Positions 1-10,669 of a DNA stretch of 64,000 nucleotides are shown piece by piece. Location: NCBI RefSeq assembly GCF_003479605.1, contig NZ_QUHR01000004.1, positions 62,001 through 126,000 on the forward strand, given 5' to 3'. This stretch comes from Roseburia sp. AF12-17LB (GTDB lineage Bacteria; Bacillota; Clostridia; Lachnospirales; Lachnospiraceae). Within the stretch, counting starts at the first letter, position 1, and every line of letters begins with the position of its first letter. Both the position numbers and the translations under genes were made by a program. The notes under the pieces are model-generated. The model worked only from the letters and a program-made list of their open reading frames with translations, made no database searches and was not told the origin of the DNA.

Positions 1-1011
1 GATACAGAAGCACTGGAACGTGCAGCCGCAATTATCCGGGATGGAGGGCTGGTGGCATTTCCAACTGAGACGGTATATGGACTGGGCGCAGATGCACTGA
101 GTGCAGAGGCATCGAAGAAAATTTATGCGGCAAAGGGAAGACCATCTGATAATCCTTTGATTGTCCATGTGGCAGAATTTTCAGACATGGAGAAAATCGC
201 ACAGGAGATGCCGGAAGAAGCAAAGAAACTTGCAGATGCATTCTGGCCGGGACCGCTGACCATGATTGTGCGCAAGAATGATAAGGTTCCATATGAAACT
301 ACGGGGGGGATGGATACGGTGGCAGTCCGCATGCCAAATCACCCGGTTGCACTGGAACTGATCAGGAGAAGCGGTGGATATATTGCAGCACCGAGTGCCA
401 ATACATCCGGTAAACCGAGTCCGACTCTGGCAGAGCATGTAGCATTTGATATGGATGGCAGAATTCCGATGATACTGGATGGGGGTCCTGTGGGAATTGG
501 AATTGAATCCACGATTGTTGATCTGACAGAAGACATACCAATGATTTTAAGACCGGGCTATATTACACCGAAAATGTTAGAAAAGGTAATCGGGGAAGTG
601 AAAATGGATCCTGGAATTATTGCTTCGGATTCGCTGCAGAAGCCGAAAGCACCGGGAATGAAATATAAGCATTATGCACCGAAAGCAGATTTGATTCTGG
701 TAGATGGAGAAGAAGAGAAGGTAGTAGCAAAGATTAATGCTTTGGCAAAGGAAGCGGTTCTGCTGGGAAAGAAGGTAGGAGTCATCGGAACAGACGAAAC
801 GATAGACCGTTATCCGGAAGGCGAAGTGGTAAGTATTGGTGCACGCAGTGATGAGGATGCAATTGCAAAGCATTTGTATAAACTGTTGCGGGACTTTGAT
901 GAGAAAGAAGTAGATATTATTTACTCCGAGAGTTTTGCAACTCCGCGTATTGGGCAGGCAATTATGAATCGTCTGCTGAAGGCTGCAGGACATCAGGTGA
1001 TTACAGTTTAG
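1..1011 (+). CDS. ywlC: L-threonylcarbamoyladenylate synthase (Sua5/YwlC), 5' end cut off
   Basis: Makes threonylcarbamoyl-AMP from threonine, bicarbonate and ATP for the t6A modification of tRNAs reading ANN codons; cytoplasmic. The reading frame is open from base 1, so the true start lies upstream; the GTG at 52 is internal to the conserved N-terminus. The YrdC domain shows the FPTETVYGLGADA and KGRPSDNPLIVH motifs and the SANTSGKPSPT segment. After about residue 200 there is a linker with APGMKYKHYAPKA, then a C-terminal Sua5 domain, so this is the long two-domain form rather than the short TsaC form. Eleven bases separate it from the next gene, suggesting one operon through upp. Confidence 0.95.
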   Translation, partial: DTEALERAAAIIRDGGLVAFPTETVYGLGADALSAEASKKIYAAKGRPSDNPLIVHVAEFSDMEKIAQEMPEEAKKLADAFWPGPLTMIVRKNDKVPYETTGGMDTVAVRMPNHPVALELIRRSGGYIAAPSANTSGKPSPTLAEHVAFDMDGRIPMILDGGPVGIGIESTIVDLTEDIPMILRPGYITPKMLEKVIGEVKMDPGIIASDSLQKPKAPGMKYKHYAPKADLILVDGEEEKVVAKINALAKEAVLLGKKVGVIGTDETIDRYPEGEVVSIGARSDEDAIAKHLYKLLRDFDEKEVDIIYSESFATPRIGQAIMNRLLKAAGHQVITV

Positions 1012-1022
1012 AGGAGGTTTTT

Positions 1023-1481
1023 ATGAAGCCATACGATCGCATTGTATTCGTGGCGGAAAGCGGAACATGCAGGGCACCCATGGCGGCCGGTATTTTTCGG
1101 GAATATTCCCTGAATCATCCGGTAGAAGTGTTAGTGAGAGGCCTTGTGGTATTATTCCCGGAACCACTGAATCAGAAGGCAGAAGCTGTTATGATAAGCA
1201 ATGGCATTAACATGGAAGGTTTTATGTCAAGCCAGATTACAGCAGGGGATTTTGGCGAAGATACATTGGTGCTTACAATGGAAGCACAGCAGAGACAGAA
1301 ATTATTGGAAATGTTTCCGGAGGCGAAGGAAGAAAATGTCCAGGTACTGACGGAGTTAGTAGGGGATGAACTGGAAATCTTAGATCCTTACGGCGGCACA
1401 CTTCAGTCATACGGGCTTTGCTTTGAGACCATGAATAAGAGTATAAAAAAATTAGTGAAATTATTAAACGAAGGAGAATGA
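1023..1481 (+). CDS. Low-molecular-weight protein-tyrosine-phosphatase-like protein, nucleophile missing
   Basis: 152 aa, the size of LMW-PTP/arsenate-reductase family proteins. The N-terminal beta-strand plus P-loop region reads [13 protein letters not shown]. Against the family pattern C-x5-R-S/T this puts Ala11 where the catalytic Cys should be and Ala18 in place of Ser/Thr, while Cys16 and Arg17 remain. The distal general-acid loop is kept (DPYGG, Asp121). It is therefore probably not a classical phosphatase; it may bind phosphate-like ligands or act as a regulator. Ribosome site GAGGAGG lies just upstream of ATG 1023; it sits between ywlC and upp, with one base separating its stop from upp. 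Family assignment is fairly secure, function is not known. Confidence 0.8.
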   Translation: MKPYDRIVFVAESGTCRAPMAAGIFREYSLNHPVEVLVRGLVVLFPEPLNQKAEAVMISNGINMEGFMSSQITAGDFGEDTLVLTMEAQQRQKLLEMFPEAKEENVQVLTELVGDELEILDPYGGTLQSYGLCFETMNKSIKKLVKLLNEGE

Positions 1482-1482
1482 T

Positions 1483-2112
1483 ATGTCAAAAGTATTTGTA
1501 ATGGATCATCCACTGATTCAGCATAAAATCGGCTGGATAAGAAGAAAAGAAACGGGTTCTAAGGAGTTCCGTACATTAATCAGCGAAATCGCTATGTTAA
1601 TGTGCTACGAGGCAACCAGGGATTTGAAACTTACCGATATCGAAATCGAGACTCCAATCTGCAGGACAACTGTAAAAGAGTTAAAAGGAAAGAAACTGGC
1701 AGTGATACCAATCTTGCGTGCAGGTCTTGGAATGGTAGACGGAATGCTTGCAATGATTCCTGCAGCAAAAGTCGGACACATCGGACTTTACCGTGACCCA
1801 CAGACATTAAAACCGGTAGAATATTACTGCAAGCTTCCGGAGGATTGCGATGAGCGTGAAGTATTTGTTGTAGATCCGATGCTGGCAACCGGTGGTTCTT
1901 CTATAGCAGCCATCCAGATGTTAAAAGACAGAGGTGTAAAGAACATCCGCTTTATGTGTATCATTGCAGCGCCAGAGGGCGTAAAGGCAATGCAGGAAGC
2001 ACATCCGGACGTAGACATTTATATCGGAGCATTAGATGAGAAATTGAATGAGCACTGCTATATTGTACCAGGACTTGGTGATGCAGGAGACAGAATATTC
2101 GGAACAAAATAA
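1483..2112 (+). CDS. upp: Uracil phosphoribosyltransferase
   Basis: Salvage enzyme converting uracil and PRPP to UMP; cytoplasmic. 209 aa, the normal family length. The PRPP-binding loop is [16 protein letters not shown], and the C-terminal uracil-binding segment [13 protein letters not shown] is intact. The N-terminus ([18 protein letters not shown]) is typical. It starts just after the preceding stop, preceded by AAGGAGAATG, and ends with a strong terminator, so it is the last gene of the ywlC-upp unit. Confidence 0.98.
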   Translation: MSKVFVMDHPLIQHKIGWIRRKETGSKEFRTLISEIAMLMCYEATRDLKLTDIEIETPICRTTVKELKGKKLAVIPILRAGLGMVDGMLAMIPAAKVGHIGLYRDPQTLKPVEYYCKLPEDCDEREVFVVDPMLATGGSSIAAIQMLKDRGVKNIRFMCIIAAPEGVKAMQEAHPDVDIYIGALDEKLNEHCYIVPGLGDAGDRIFGTK

Positions 2113-2136
2113 GTTCAAAGATACATGAAATGTGAA

Positions 2137-2172
2137 GGGTTCTTAAGTTGAATGGCTTAAGAACCCTTTTTT
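2137..2172 (+). terminator. Rho-independent terminator after upp
   Basis: Perfect 11-bp stem GGGTTCTTAAG / CTTAAGAACCC with an 8-base loop and a run of six T, starting 24 bases after the upp stop. Confidence 0.95.
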
Positions 2173-2177
2173 ACATT

Positions 2178-2420
2178 ACTGTCTGGCGCAGTCCACATCC
2201 TTCACTTTGAATACGGCATAAAGCCTGCAAGGGACACTAAGAATTTCGAAAAAGATACAGTCTATTCCGGCAACCGGTACAAATTCACATCCATGTTCAT
2301 CTGCACCTCACCGGCACATCCCTGTGCCGGTGTTGCCTAGAAACAGACGAAATTCCAAGTGCCCCTAACAGCCTTTATCATGTATCCCAAGTGAAGGAAG
2401 CGGGCTTCGCCCCGGCAAGT
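2178..2420. repeat. Long imperfect palindrome, copy 1 of an interspersed element
   Basis: The 423-bp gap between upp and the dCMP deaminase is mostly filled by an imperfect palindrome. The outer arms, about 70 bp, pair CTTCACTT (2200) with AAGTGAAG (near 2396) and continue inward through GGGACACTAAGAATTTCG and CGAAATTCCAAGTGCCCC. The apex carries CACCGGC/GCCGGTG. The central ~190 bp matches, in the opposite orientation, the element at 16693-17197, including a shared AAATTCACATCCATGTTCA block. No coding sequence is convincing. It could be a MITE-like element or encode a structured RNA. Confidence 0.8.
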
Positions 2421-2535
2421 ACTTTATTCAGCTAAGAACTGTGTCATTTCCGTAAAAATCTCACAGAAACCGTATAAAACCATAAAAAAATATGGTAAAA
2501 TAGCAACAGAAAAACCGCAGCAAGGAGGAAATAAA

Positions 2536-3021
2536 ATGAGCCAGAAACGGGAAGACTATATTAGTTGGGATGAATATTTTATGGGCGTGGCAATGTTATC
2601 CGGAATGCGCTCCAAGGACCCGAATACACAGGTGGGAGCCTGCATTGTCAGTGAGGATAACAAGATCCTTTCCATGGGATACAACGGACTGCCGAAGGGC
2701 TGCTCCGATGATGAATTTCCGTGGGTGAGAGAAGGAGCACCCCTGGAAAATAAATATTTCTATACTACCCACAGCGAATTAAATGCAATTTTAAATTACC
2801 GGGGTGGTTCATTGGAGGGAGCGAAAATGTATGTGTCACTGTTTCCGTGTAATGAATGTGCCAAAGCAATCATTCAGGCTGGAATCAAGACTATCGTATA
2901 TGACAGCGACAAATACCAGAATACTCCGGCAGTTATTGCTTCCAAACGGATGTTAGATGCGGCAGGCGTGCGCTACTATCAGTACACCCACACCAACCGG
3001 GAAATAAACATTACCTTGTAA
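2536..3021 (+). CDS. comEB: dCMP deaminase family protein (ComEB-like)
   Basis: Zinc-dependent deamination of dCMP to dUMP, feeding dTTP synthesis; cytoplasmic. 161 aa. The cytidine/deoxycytidylate deaminase zinc site is complete: HSELNAI supplies the His ligand and catalytic Glu, and FPCNECAK supplies the two Cys ligands. The N-terminal RSKDPNTQVGACIV segment is typical of the dCMP deaminase branch. AAGGAGG lies 10 bases before the ATG. It is probably monocistronic: the preceding gap holds a repeat and the following 250 bp holds the ATP-synthase promoter. Confidence 0.93.
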   Translation: MSQKREDYISWDEYFMGVAMLSGMRSKDPNTQVGACIVSEDNKILSMGYNGLPKGCSDDEFPWVREGAPLENKYFYTTHSELNAILNYRGGSLEGAKMYVSLFPCNECAKAIIQAGIKTIVYDSDKYQNTPAVIASKRMLDAAGVRYYQYTHTNREINITL

Positions 3022-3174
3022 TGGACAGGCGAGAAAACAATCAATTGCAGAGGTTTACAACCAATTGAACAAATGACGAAGGTAAGGGAAAAATGTTCTG
3101 GTAATATTTGTTAAAAATATGTAAAATTGTAAAATCGTAAAGCTGATTTATAGACATTTTTCATAAAATCTTTA

Positions 3175-3202
3175 TAGACAATTTCCTCAAAAATGATATA
3201 AT
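3175..3202 (+). promoter_or_regulatory. Predicted sigma-A promoter of the ATP synthase operon
   Basis: TAGACA (3175-3180), 16-base spacer, TATAAT (3197-3202), about 70 bases before the first gene of the operon. The -10 is consensus; the -35 has one mismatch. Confidence 0.6.
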
Positions 3203-3274
3203 GAGCGTAAGCGAGTCATCATGCTGGCACGTTTTGCAGAGCGTTTCACGAAAATGTAAGGGAAGGAGCTATTC

Positions 3275-3529
3275 ATGAAGAACAGAAATAAAGTGTATGA
3301 TTCATTGATTTTAATCATGCAGTTCGGTATCAACATGATAGTTCCTATTTTTTTATGTGTTGGACTCGGGGTTTTTATTTACCGAAGATACGGGCATCCG
3401 TGGCTGGTGATTCTGCTGTTTTTCCTTGGGGCGGCAGCGGGATTCCAGAATTGCTACCGGATGGCACAGAGGCTTTGGCAGAAAAAAGACACGGGAAAGG
3501 TTAAATCAGATGTTAAAAAGGATAAATGA
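3275..3529 (+). CDS. AtpZ/AtpI-family small membrane protein of the ATP synthase operon
   Basis: 84 aa with two predicted membrane helices (about residues 15-38 and 46-62), a basic C-terminus and the FLGAAAGFQNCYRM segment typical of the AtpZ-like family. Such proteins accompany Firmicute F-ATPase operons and are associated with Mg2+/Ca2+ handling or assembly of the c-ring; which applies here is unknown. AAGGGAAGGAGC precedes the ATG. It is the first gene after the operon promoter and overlaps the next gene by 20 bases, implying translational coupling. Confidence 0.75.
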   Translation: MKNRNKVYDSLILIMQFGINMIVPIFLCVGLGVFIYRRYGHPWLVILLFFLGAAAGFQNCYRMAQRLWQKKDTGKVKSDVKKDK

Positions 3530-3917
3530 TGCATTACCGGAATTGATTCTGGGAATCCTTATATACGAAATTGTGGTGGAATTTACCGGTATCTGGTTTG
3601 TAAAGGACAAATTGGGATATTCCAACGGCCTTCTGATTGGAGCAGCAACCGCAATCGGAATGGCAATCCATATGGCAGTGGTTCTGCGGGACAGTATGGA
3701 TATGGCAGAATCCGGAAGGACAAGACGGATTGCATTGCAGTATGTGCTGCGGTATCTCGTAGTTGTAGCAGTCTTTTTTGCTACGGCATACTTTGAAATA
3801 GGCAATGTGATTGTAGCATTTGTGGGAGTAATGGGATTGAAGGTTGGAGCTTACGTTCAACCCTTTACACATAAAGTAATTTTAAAACTTTTAGGGAGAG
3901 GTGATGAATCTTCTTAG
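3510..3917 (+). CDS. atpI: ATP synthase subunit I-like membrane protein
   Basis: 135 aa, four predicted membrane helices, in the usual AtpI place before atpB. The start chosen is ATG 3510 (MLKRINDALPEL), which has GGGAAAGG upstream and overlaps the preceding gene by only 20 bases; a longer frame from 3426 would run deep into that gene and reads as non-membrane shadow sequence. AtpI proteins assist c-ring assembly. Sequence identity across this family is weak, so the call rests on topology and position. Confidence 0.75.
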   Translation: MLKRINDALPELILGILIYEIVVEFTGIWFVKDKLGYSNGLLIGAATAIGMAIHMAVVLRDSMDMAESGRTRRIALQYVLRYLVVVAVFFATAYFEIGNVIVAFVGVMGLKVGAYVQPFTHKVILKLLGRGDESS

Positions 3918-3951
3918 GGTGAAGAAAAATATAATATAAGGAGGTGAAAGC

Positions 3952-4683
3952 GTGGATAACGGAATTTTAGCAGCGGGTGCCCAGGATATAGATTTTATGA
4001 TTCATGGACTGTTTTCCTATAAGATTTTCGGACATGAGGTATGGATTACTACTTCTCATGTATGTATTCTGATAATCATGCTGATACTGATTGCCTTTTC
4101 GTTTATTGTAAAACACAAGATGAAAGCGGCAACGGAGGTACCGGGCGGATTCCAGAATGTAGTAGAACTTATGGTGGAAAAATTAGATGGCGTGGTTGAC
4201 GGTGTCATGGGGAAAAATGCACCGAAGCTGGTGAATTACATCAGCACCATTTTTATCTTTATTCTCATGAGTAATATATCTGGATTATTCGGGCTAAGAC
4301 CGCCTACCGCAGATTATGGAACGACACTGGCGTTGGGACTTATCACCTTTTCGCTTATCCATATCTGCCAGATAAAGTACCAGAAACCAAAGAAAATCTG
4401 GGAAGATATGTGTTCGCCGTTACCACCATGGCTGCCACTGTGGCTGCCAATCAATATCATCAGCGAGATTGCCGTGCCGATTTCCCTGTCACTTCGTTTG
4501 TTTGCAAACGTATTATCAGGAACCGTAATGATGGCATTGGTCTATGGACTGTTGTCCAAGATTGCAATTGTCTGGCCGGCGGCGCTTCATGTGTACTTTG
4601 ATTTGTTCTCAGGAGCAATTCAGACGTATGTATTCTGTATGTTGACTATGACATATGTGAACCAGCAGATGGAAACAGAATAG
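3952..4683 (+). CDS. atpB: F-type ATP synthase subunit a
   Basis: Membrane stator subunit forming the ion half-channels against the c-ring. 243 aa, about five to six helices. The essential channel Arg is in SLSLRLFANVLSG, and the last helix keeps GAIQTYVFCMLTMTYV. GTG start at 3952 supported by AAGGAGGTG upstream. A proline/tryptophan-rich cytoplasmic loop (PLPPWLPLWLPIN) precedes the Arg helix, as seen in clostridial-type subunits. Confidence 0.96.
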   Translation: MDNGILAAGAQDIDFMIHGLFSYKIFGHEVWITTSHVCILIIMLILIAFSFIVKHKMKAATEVPGGFQNVVELMVEKLDGVVDGVMGKNAPKLVNYISTIFIFILMSNISGLFGLRPPTADYGTTLALGLITFSLIHICQIKYQKPKKIWEDMCSPLPPWLPLWLPINIISEIAVPISLSLRLFANVLSGTVMMALVYGLLSKIAIVWPAALHVYFDLFSGAIQTYVFCMLTMTYVNQQMETE

Positions 4684-4693
4684 AACAGTATAA

Positions 4694-4963
<270 letters not shown>

Positions 4964-5011
4964 AGTGCGAAGAAATGATTACGAAAAGAAAGGAGGCACA
5001 GCAGGAAGAAA

Positions 5012-5514
5012 ATGACCAGATTATTTAATCTTGATTTTCAGTTATTGCATGATACCATCCTTATGGCGATATCCGTTTTCGTATTGTTTACCGTAATGTC
5101 TTATAACCTTTTCGAGCCGGTTCGTAAGATGTTAAAGGGACGTCAGGAGAAGATAAAGACGGAACTGGAATCTGCGGCAAGCGACCAGGCAGAAGCAGCA
5201 GAATTAAGACAGCAGTATGAAGAGAAGCTTAAGAACGTCGATAAAGAGGCGGAGGTTATCTTAAGTGAAGCCAGAACCAAAGCCCTGCGCAATGAGAACC
5301 GCATCATTGGCGAGGCAAAGGAAGAGGCTGCGCGGATTATCCGGCGTGCCAATGAAGAGGCAGAACTGGAGAAAAAACGCGTGATGGATGAGATGAAACA
5401 GGAAATGATAGAAATTGCATCTATGATGGCAGGCAAAGTGGTAGCCGCATCCATTGATACAACAATACAGGATGCCCTCGTGGAAGAAACCTTGAAAGAG
5501 ATGGGTGATACAAC

Positions 5515-5527
<13 letters not shown>
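5012..5527 (+). CDS. atpF: F-type ATP synthase subunit b
   Basis: 171 aa peripheral stalk subunit: one N-terminal membrane helix (about residues 14-33) followed by a long charged coiled coil (about 40-135) and a C-terminal delta-binding part. The helix start LFNLDFQLLHDTILMAISVF is typical. Its end overlaps atpH by 13 bases, indicating coupled translation and the 2:1 b:delta stalk module. Confidence 0.95.
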
Positions 5528-7583
<2,056 letters not shown>

Positions 7584-7615
7584 GCATGTAATATGGTAAA
7601 AGGCGGTGAGAGACT

Positions 7616-8470
7616 ATGGCGTCCATGCGTGATATAAAGCGGCGCAAAAGCAGTATTTCCAGCACACAGCAGATTACAAAGGCCATGAAGCTTGTTTCTA
7701 CCGTAAAACTGCAGAAAGCGAAGGGACATGCAGAACAGGCAAATCCGTATTTTAATTATATGTATCAGACCGTAACTTCCATGCTGGCAAAGAGCGGTTC
7801 CATCAATCATCCTTACCTTACCGGTAAAGATTCCGGGCAGAAGGCAGTGATTGTAATTACCTCGAACCGTGGACTGGCAGGAGGCTATAATGCGAATGTC
7901 GTAAAGCTGATTACAGAGAGTGACCTTCCAAAGGACAAGCTTTCCATTTATGCAGTTGGTAATAAGGGAAGAGAGTCCTTAGAACATAAGGGATATTCCA
8001 TTGTAAAGGAACTTCCGGAGCTGATAGAGACACCGGCTTATGATGAGGCGTCCGCATTGGCAAGGGAAGTGCTGGCAGCCTATGAAAAAGGTGAAGTTGG
8101 CGAAATTTACCTTGCTTATACACATTTTAAGAATACGGTGGTACATGAGCCGAAATTAATCAAGCTTCTTCCGGTGGATATCGAAGATATGCCGGAGCAG
8201 GAAGAAGATAATGTGCTGATGAATTATGAACCAAACCAGGAGGAGGCGCTTAATTTAATCATACCAAAGTATGTAACGAGCCTTCTTTATGGAGCACTGG
8301 TAGAAGCAGTAGCCAGTGAAAATGGTGCAAGAATGCAGGCAATGGATTCTGCAACCAGCAATGCAGAGGATATGATCAGTGACCTGTCACTGAAGTACAA
8401 TCGTGCCCGTCAGGGTTCCATTACACAGGAGCTGACAGAGATTATAGCCGGAGCATCGGCAATTTCTTAA
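7616..8470 (+). CDS. atpG: F-type ATP synthase subunit gamma
   Basis: 284 aa central rotor shaft. N-terminal helix motif RDIKRRKSSISSTQQITKAM and C-terminal helix ending NRARQGSITQELTEIIAGA are the two halves of the coiled-coil shaft; the middle Rossmann-like domain has VIVITSNRGLAGGYNANV. Preceded by AAGGCGGTGAGA. Confidence 0.97.
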   Translation: MASMRDIKRRKSSISSTQQITKAMKLVSTVKLQKAKGHAEQANPYFNYMYQTVTSMLAKSGSINHPYLTGKDSGQKAVIVITSNRGLAGGYNANVVKLITESDLPKDKLSIYAVGNKGRESLEHKGYSIVKELPELIETPAYDEASALAREVLAAYEKGEVGEIYLAYTHFKNTVVHEPKLIKLLPVDIEDMPEQEEDNVLMNYEPNQEEALNLIIPKYVTSLLYGALVEAVASENGARMQAMDSATSNAEDMISDLSLKYNRARQGSITQELTEIIAGASAIS

Positions 8471-8505
8471 TCATATCCATAAGAATAGAGAATAAGGAGT
8501 GATAG

Positions 8506-9903
<1,398 letters not shown>

Positions 9904-9914
9904 GGGGTGAAGCC

Positions 9915-10322
9915 ATGGCAGACGAGAAGAAAGCATTTGAGGTAGAAATCATTACCCCGGAGCGAATCTTTTATACCGGGGAAGCAACCATGATAGAATT
10001 CAATACAACAGAAGGAGAAATCGGTGTCTATCCGGACCACATTCCGCTGACAACGGTGCTTGCTCCCGGTGTTGTGACCATTACCAATGGCGAAGATGTA
10101 AAAGAAGCTGCGGTTCATGCAGGCTTTGCAGAGATTTTGGGCGATAAGGTAACACTGCTGGCAGAGATTGCCGAGTGGCCGGATGAAATCGATGAGAAGC
10201 GTGCCGAGGCAGCAAAAGAGCGTGCCGAAGCCCGTATTGCAGCTAAGGCTGCAGATACAGATATGCTCCGTGCGGAATTTGCATTGCGTAAGGCGCTGGT
10301 GCGAATTGAAGTGAAACATTAA
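9915..10322 (+). CDS. atpC: F-type ATP synthase subunit epsilon
   Basis: 135 aa. N-terminal beta-sandwich (EVEIITPERIFYTGEATMIEF, split here by no gap) with the GEIGVYPDHIPLTT loop, and a C-terminal helical hairpin rich in Ala/Glu/Arg that can act as the autoinhibitory element. Last gene of the operon; a strong terminator follows 40 bases after the stop. Confidence 0.95.
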   Translation: MADEKKAFEVEIITPERIFYTGEATMIEFNTTEGEIGVYPDHIPLTTVLAPGVVTITNGEDVKEAAVHAGFAEILGDKVTLLAEIAEWPDEIDEKRAEAAKERAEARIAAKAADTDMLRAEFALRKALVRIEVKH

Positions 10323-10361
10323 AAACGGTGTATACAAAAGATAAAATATGATGTAAGGAAG

Positions 10362-10402
10362 GTACCCTCTTTACCGTAGAAAACGGTAGAGAGGGTATTT
10401 TT
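10362..10402 (+). terminator. Terminator of the ATP synthase operon
   Basis: Stem TACCCTCTTTACCGT / ACGGTAGAGAGGGTA with a short AGAA loop, followed by TTTTTT. The three-hairpin repeat starts two bases later. Confidence 0.93.
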
Positions 10403-10403
10403 T

Positions 10404-10531
10404 ACTTTACAGGAAATTACTTTCCTGTAAAGTAAAAAACGCTCCGCGAGGATGCACACTGCGGCGTATAAGGTAGATGTCGCAAGCGACCGCCGCAGGC
10501 GCGAGAATGTGCCGAGGCACATTCTTTGTTT
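10404..10531 (+). repeat. Three-hairpin interspersed repeat, copy A
   Basis: About 128 bp containing (i) a hairpin CTTTACAGGAA / TTTCCTGTAAAG, (ii) a clover-like stem CTGCGGCG (10459) / CGCCGCAG (10498) enclosing the small hairpin GTCGC-AA-GCGAC, and (iii) a terminator-like hairpin AGAATGTGCC / GGCACATTCT followed by TTGTT. Near-identical copies lie at 28760-28884 and 62449-62571 in the same orientation. A second, partial copy of hairpin (i) follows at 10533-10567. The rest of the 347-bp gap up to the P-type ATPase is AT-rich, with a possible TATAAT at 10650 but no clear -35. Confidence 0.9.
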
Positions 10532-10669
10532 CCTTTACAGGAAATTGCTTTCCGGTAGAGTGAAAAAGGGGGATATGTTTTAAGAGAGGTTTCTACATAG
10601 TTTATAATAATTTAAGAAAATATTTATACCATACCATAGGGGAAAGCTATATAATGAATTTCAAACAGA

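Noticed and set aside
3426..3509. Longer N-terminus for the AtpI-like protein
   Set aside because: The extra residues are an arginine-rich shadow of the preceding gene; ATG 3510 has a ribosome site and gives a normal membrane protein.
10319..10522. A - strand reading frame whose protein recurs almost unchanged at 28505-28876
   Set aside because: Both frames are simply the reverse complement of the three-hairpin repeat; the shared peptide comes from the repeat, there is no ribosome site, and the third copy breaks the frame.
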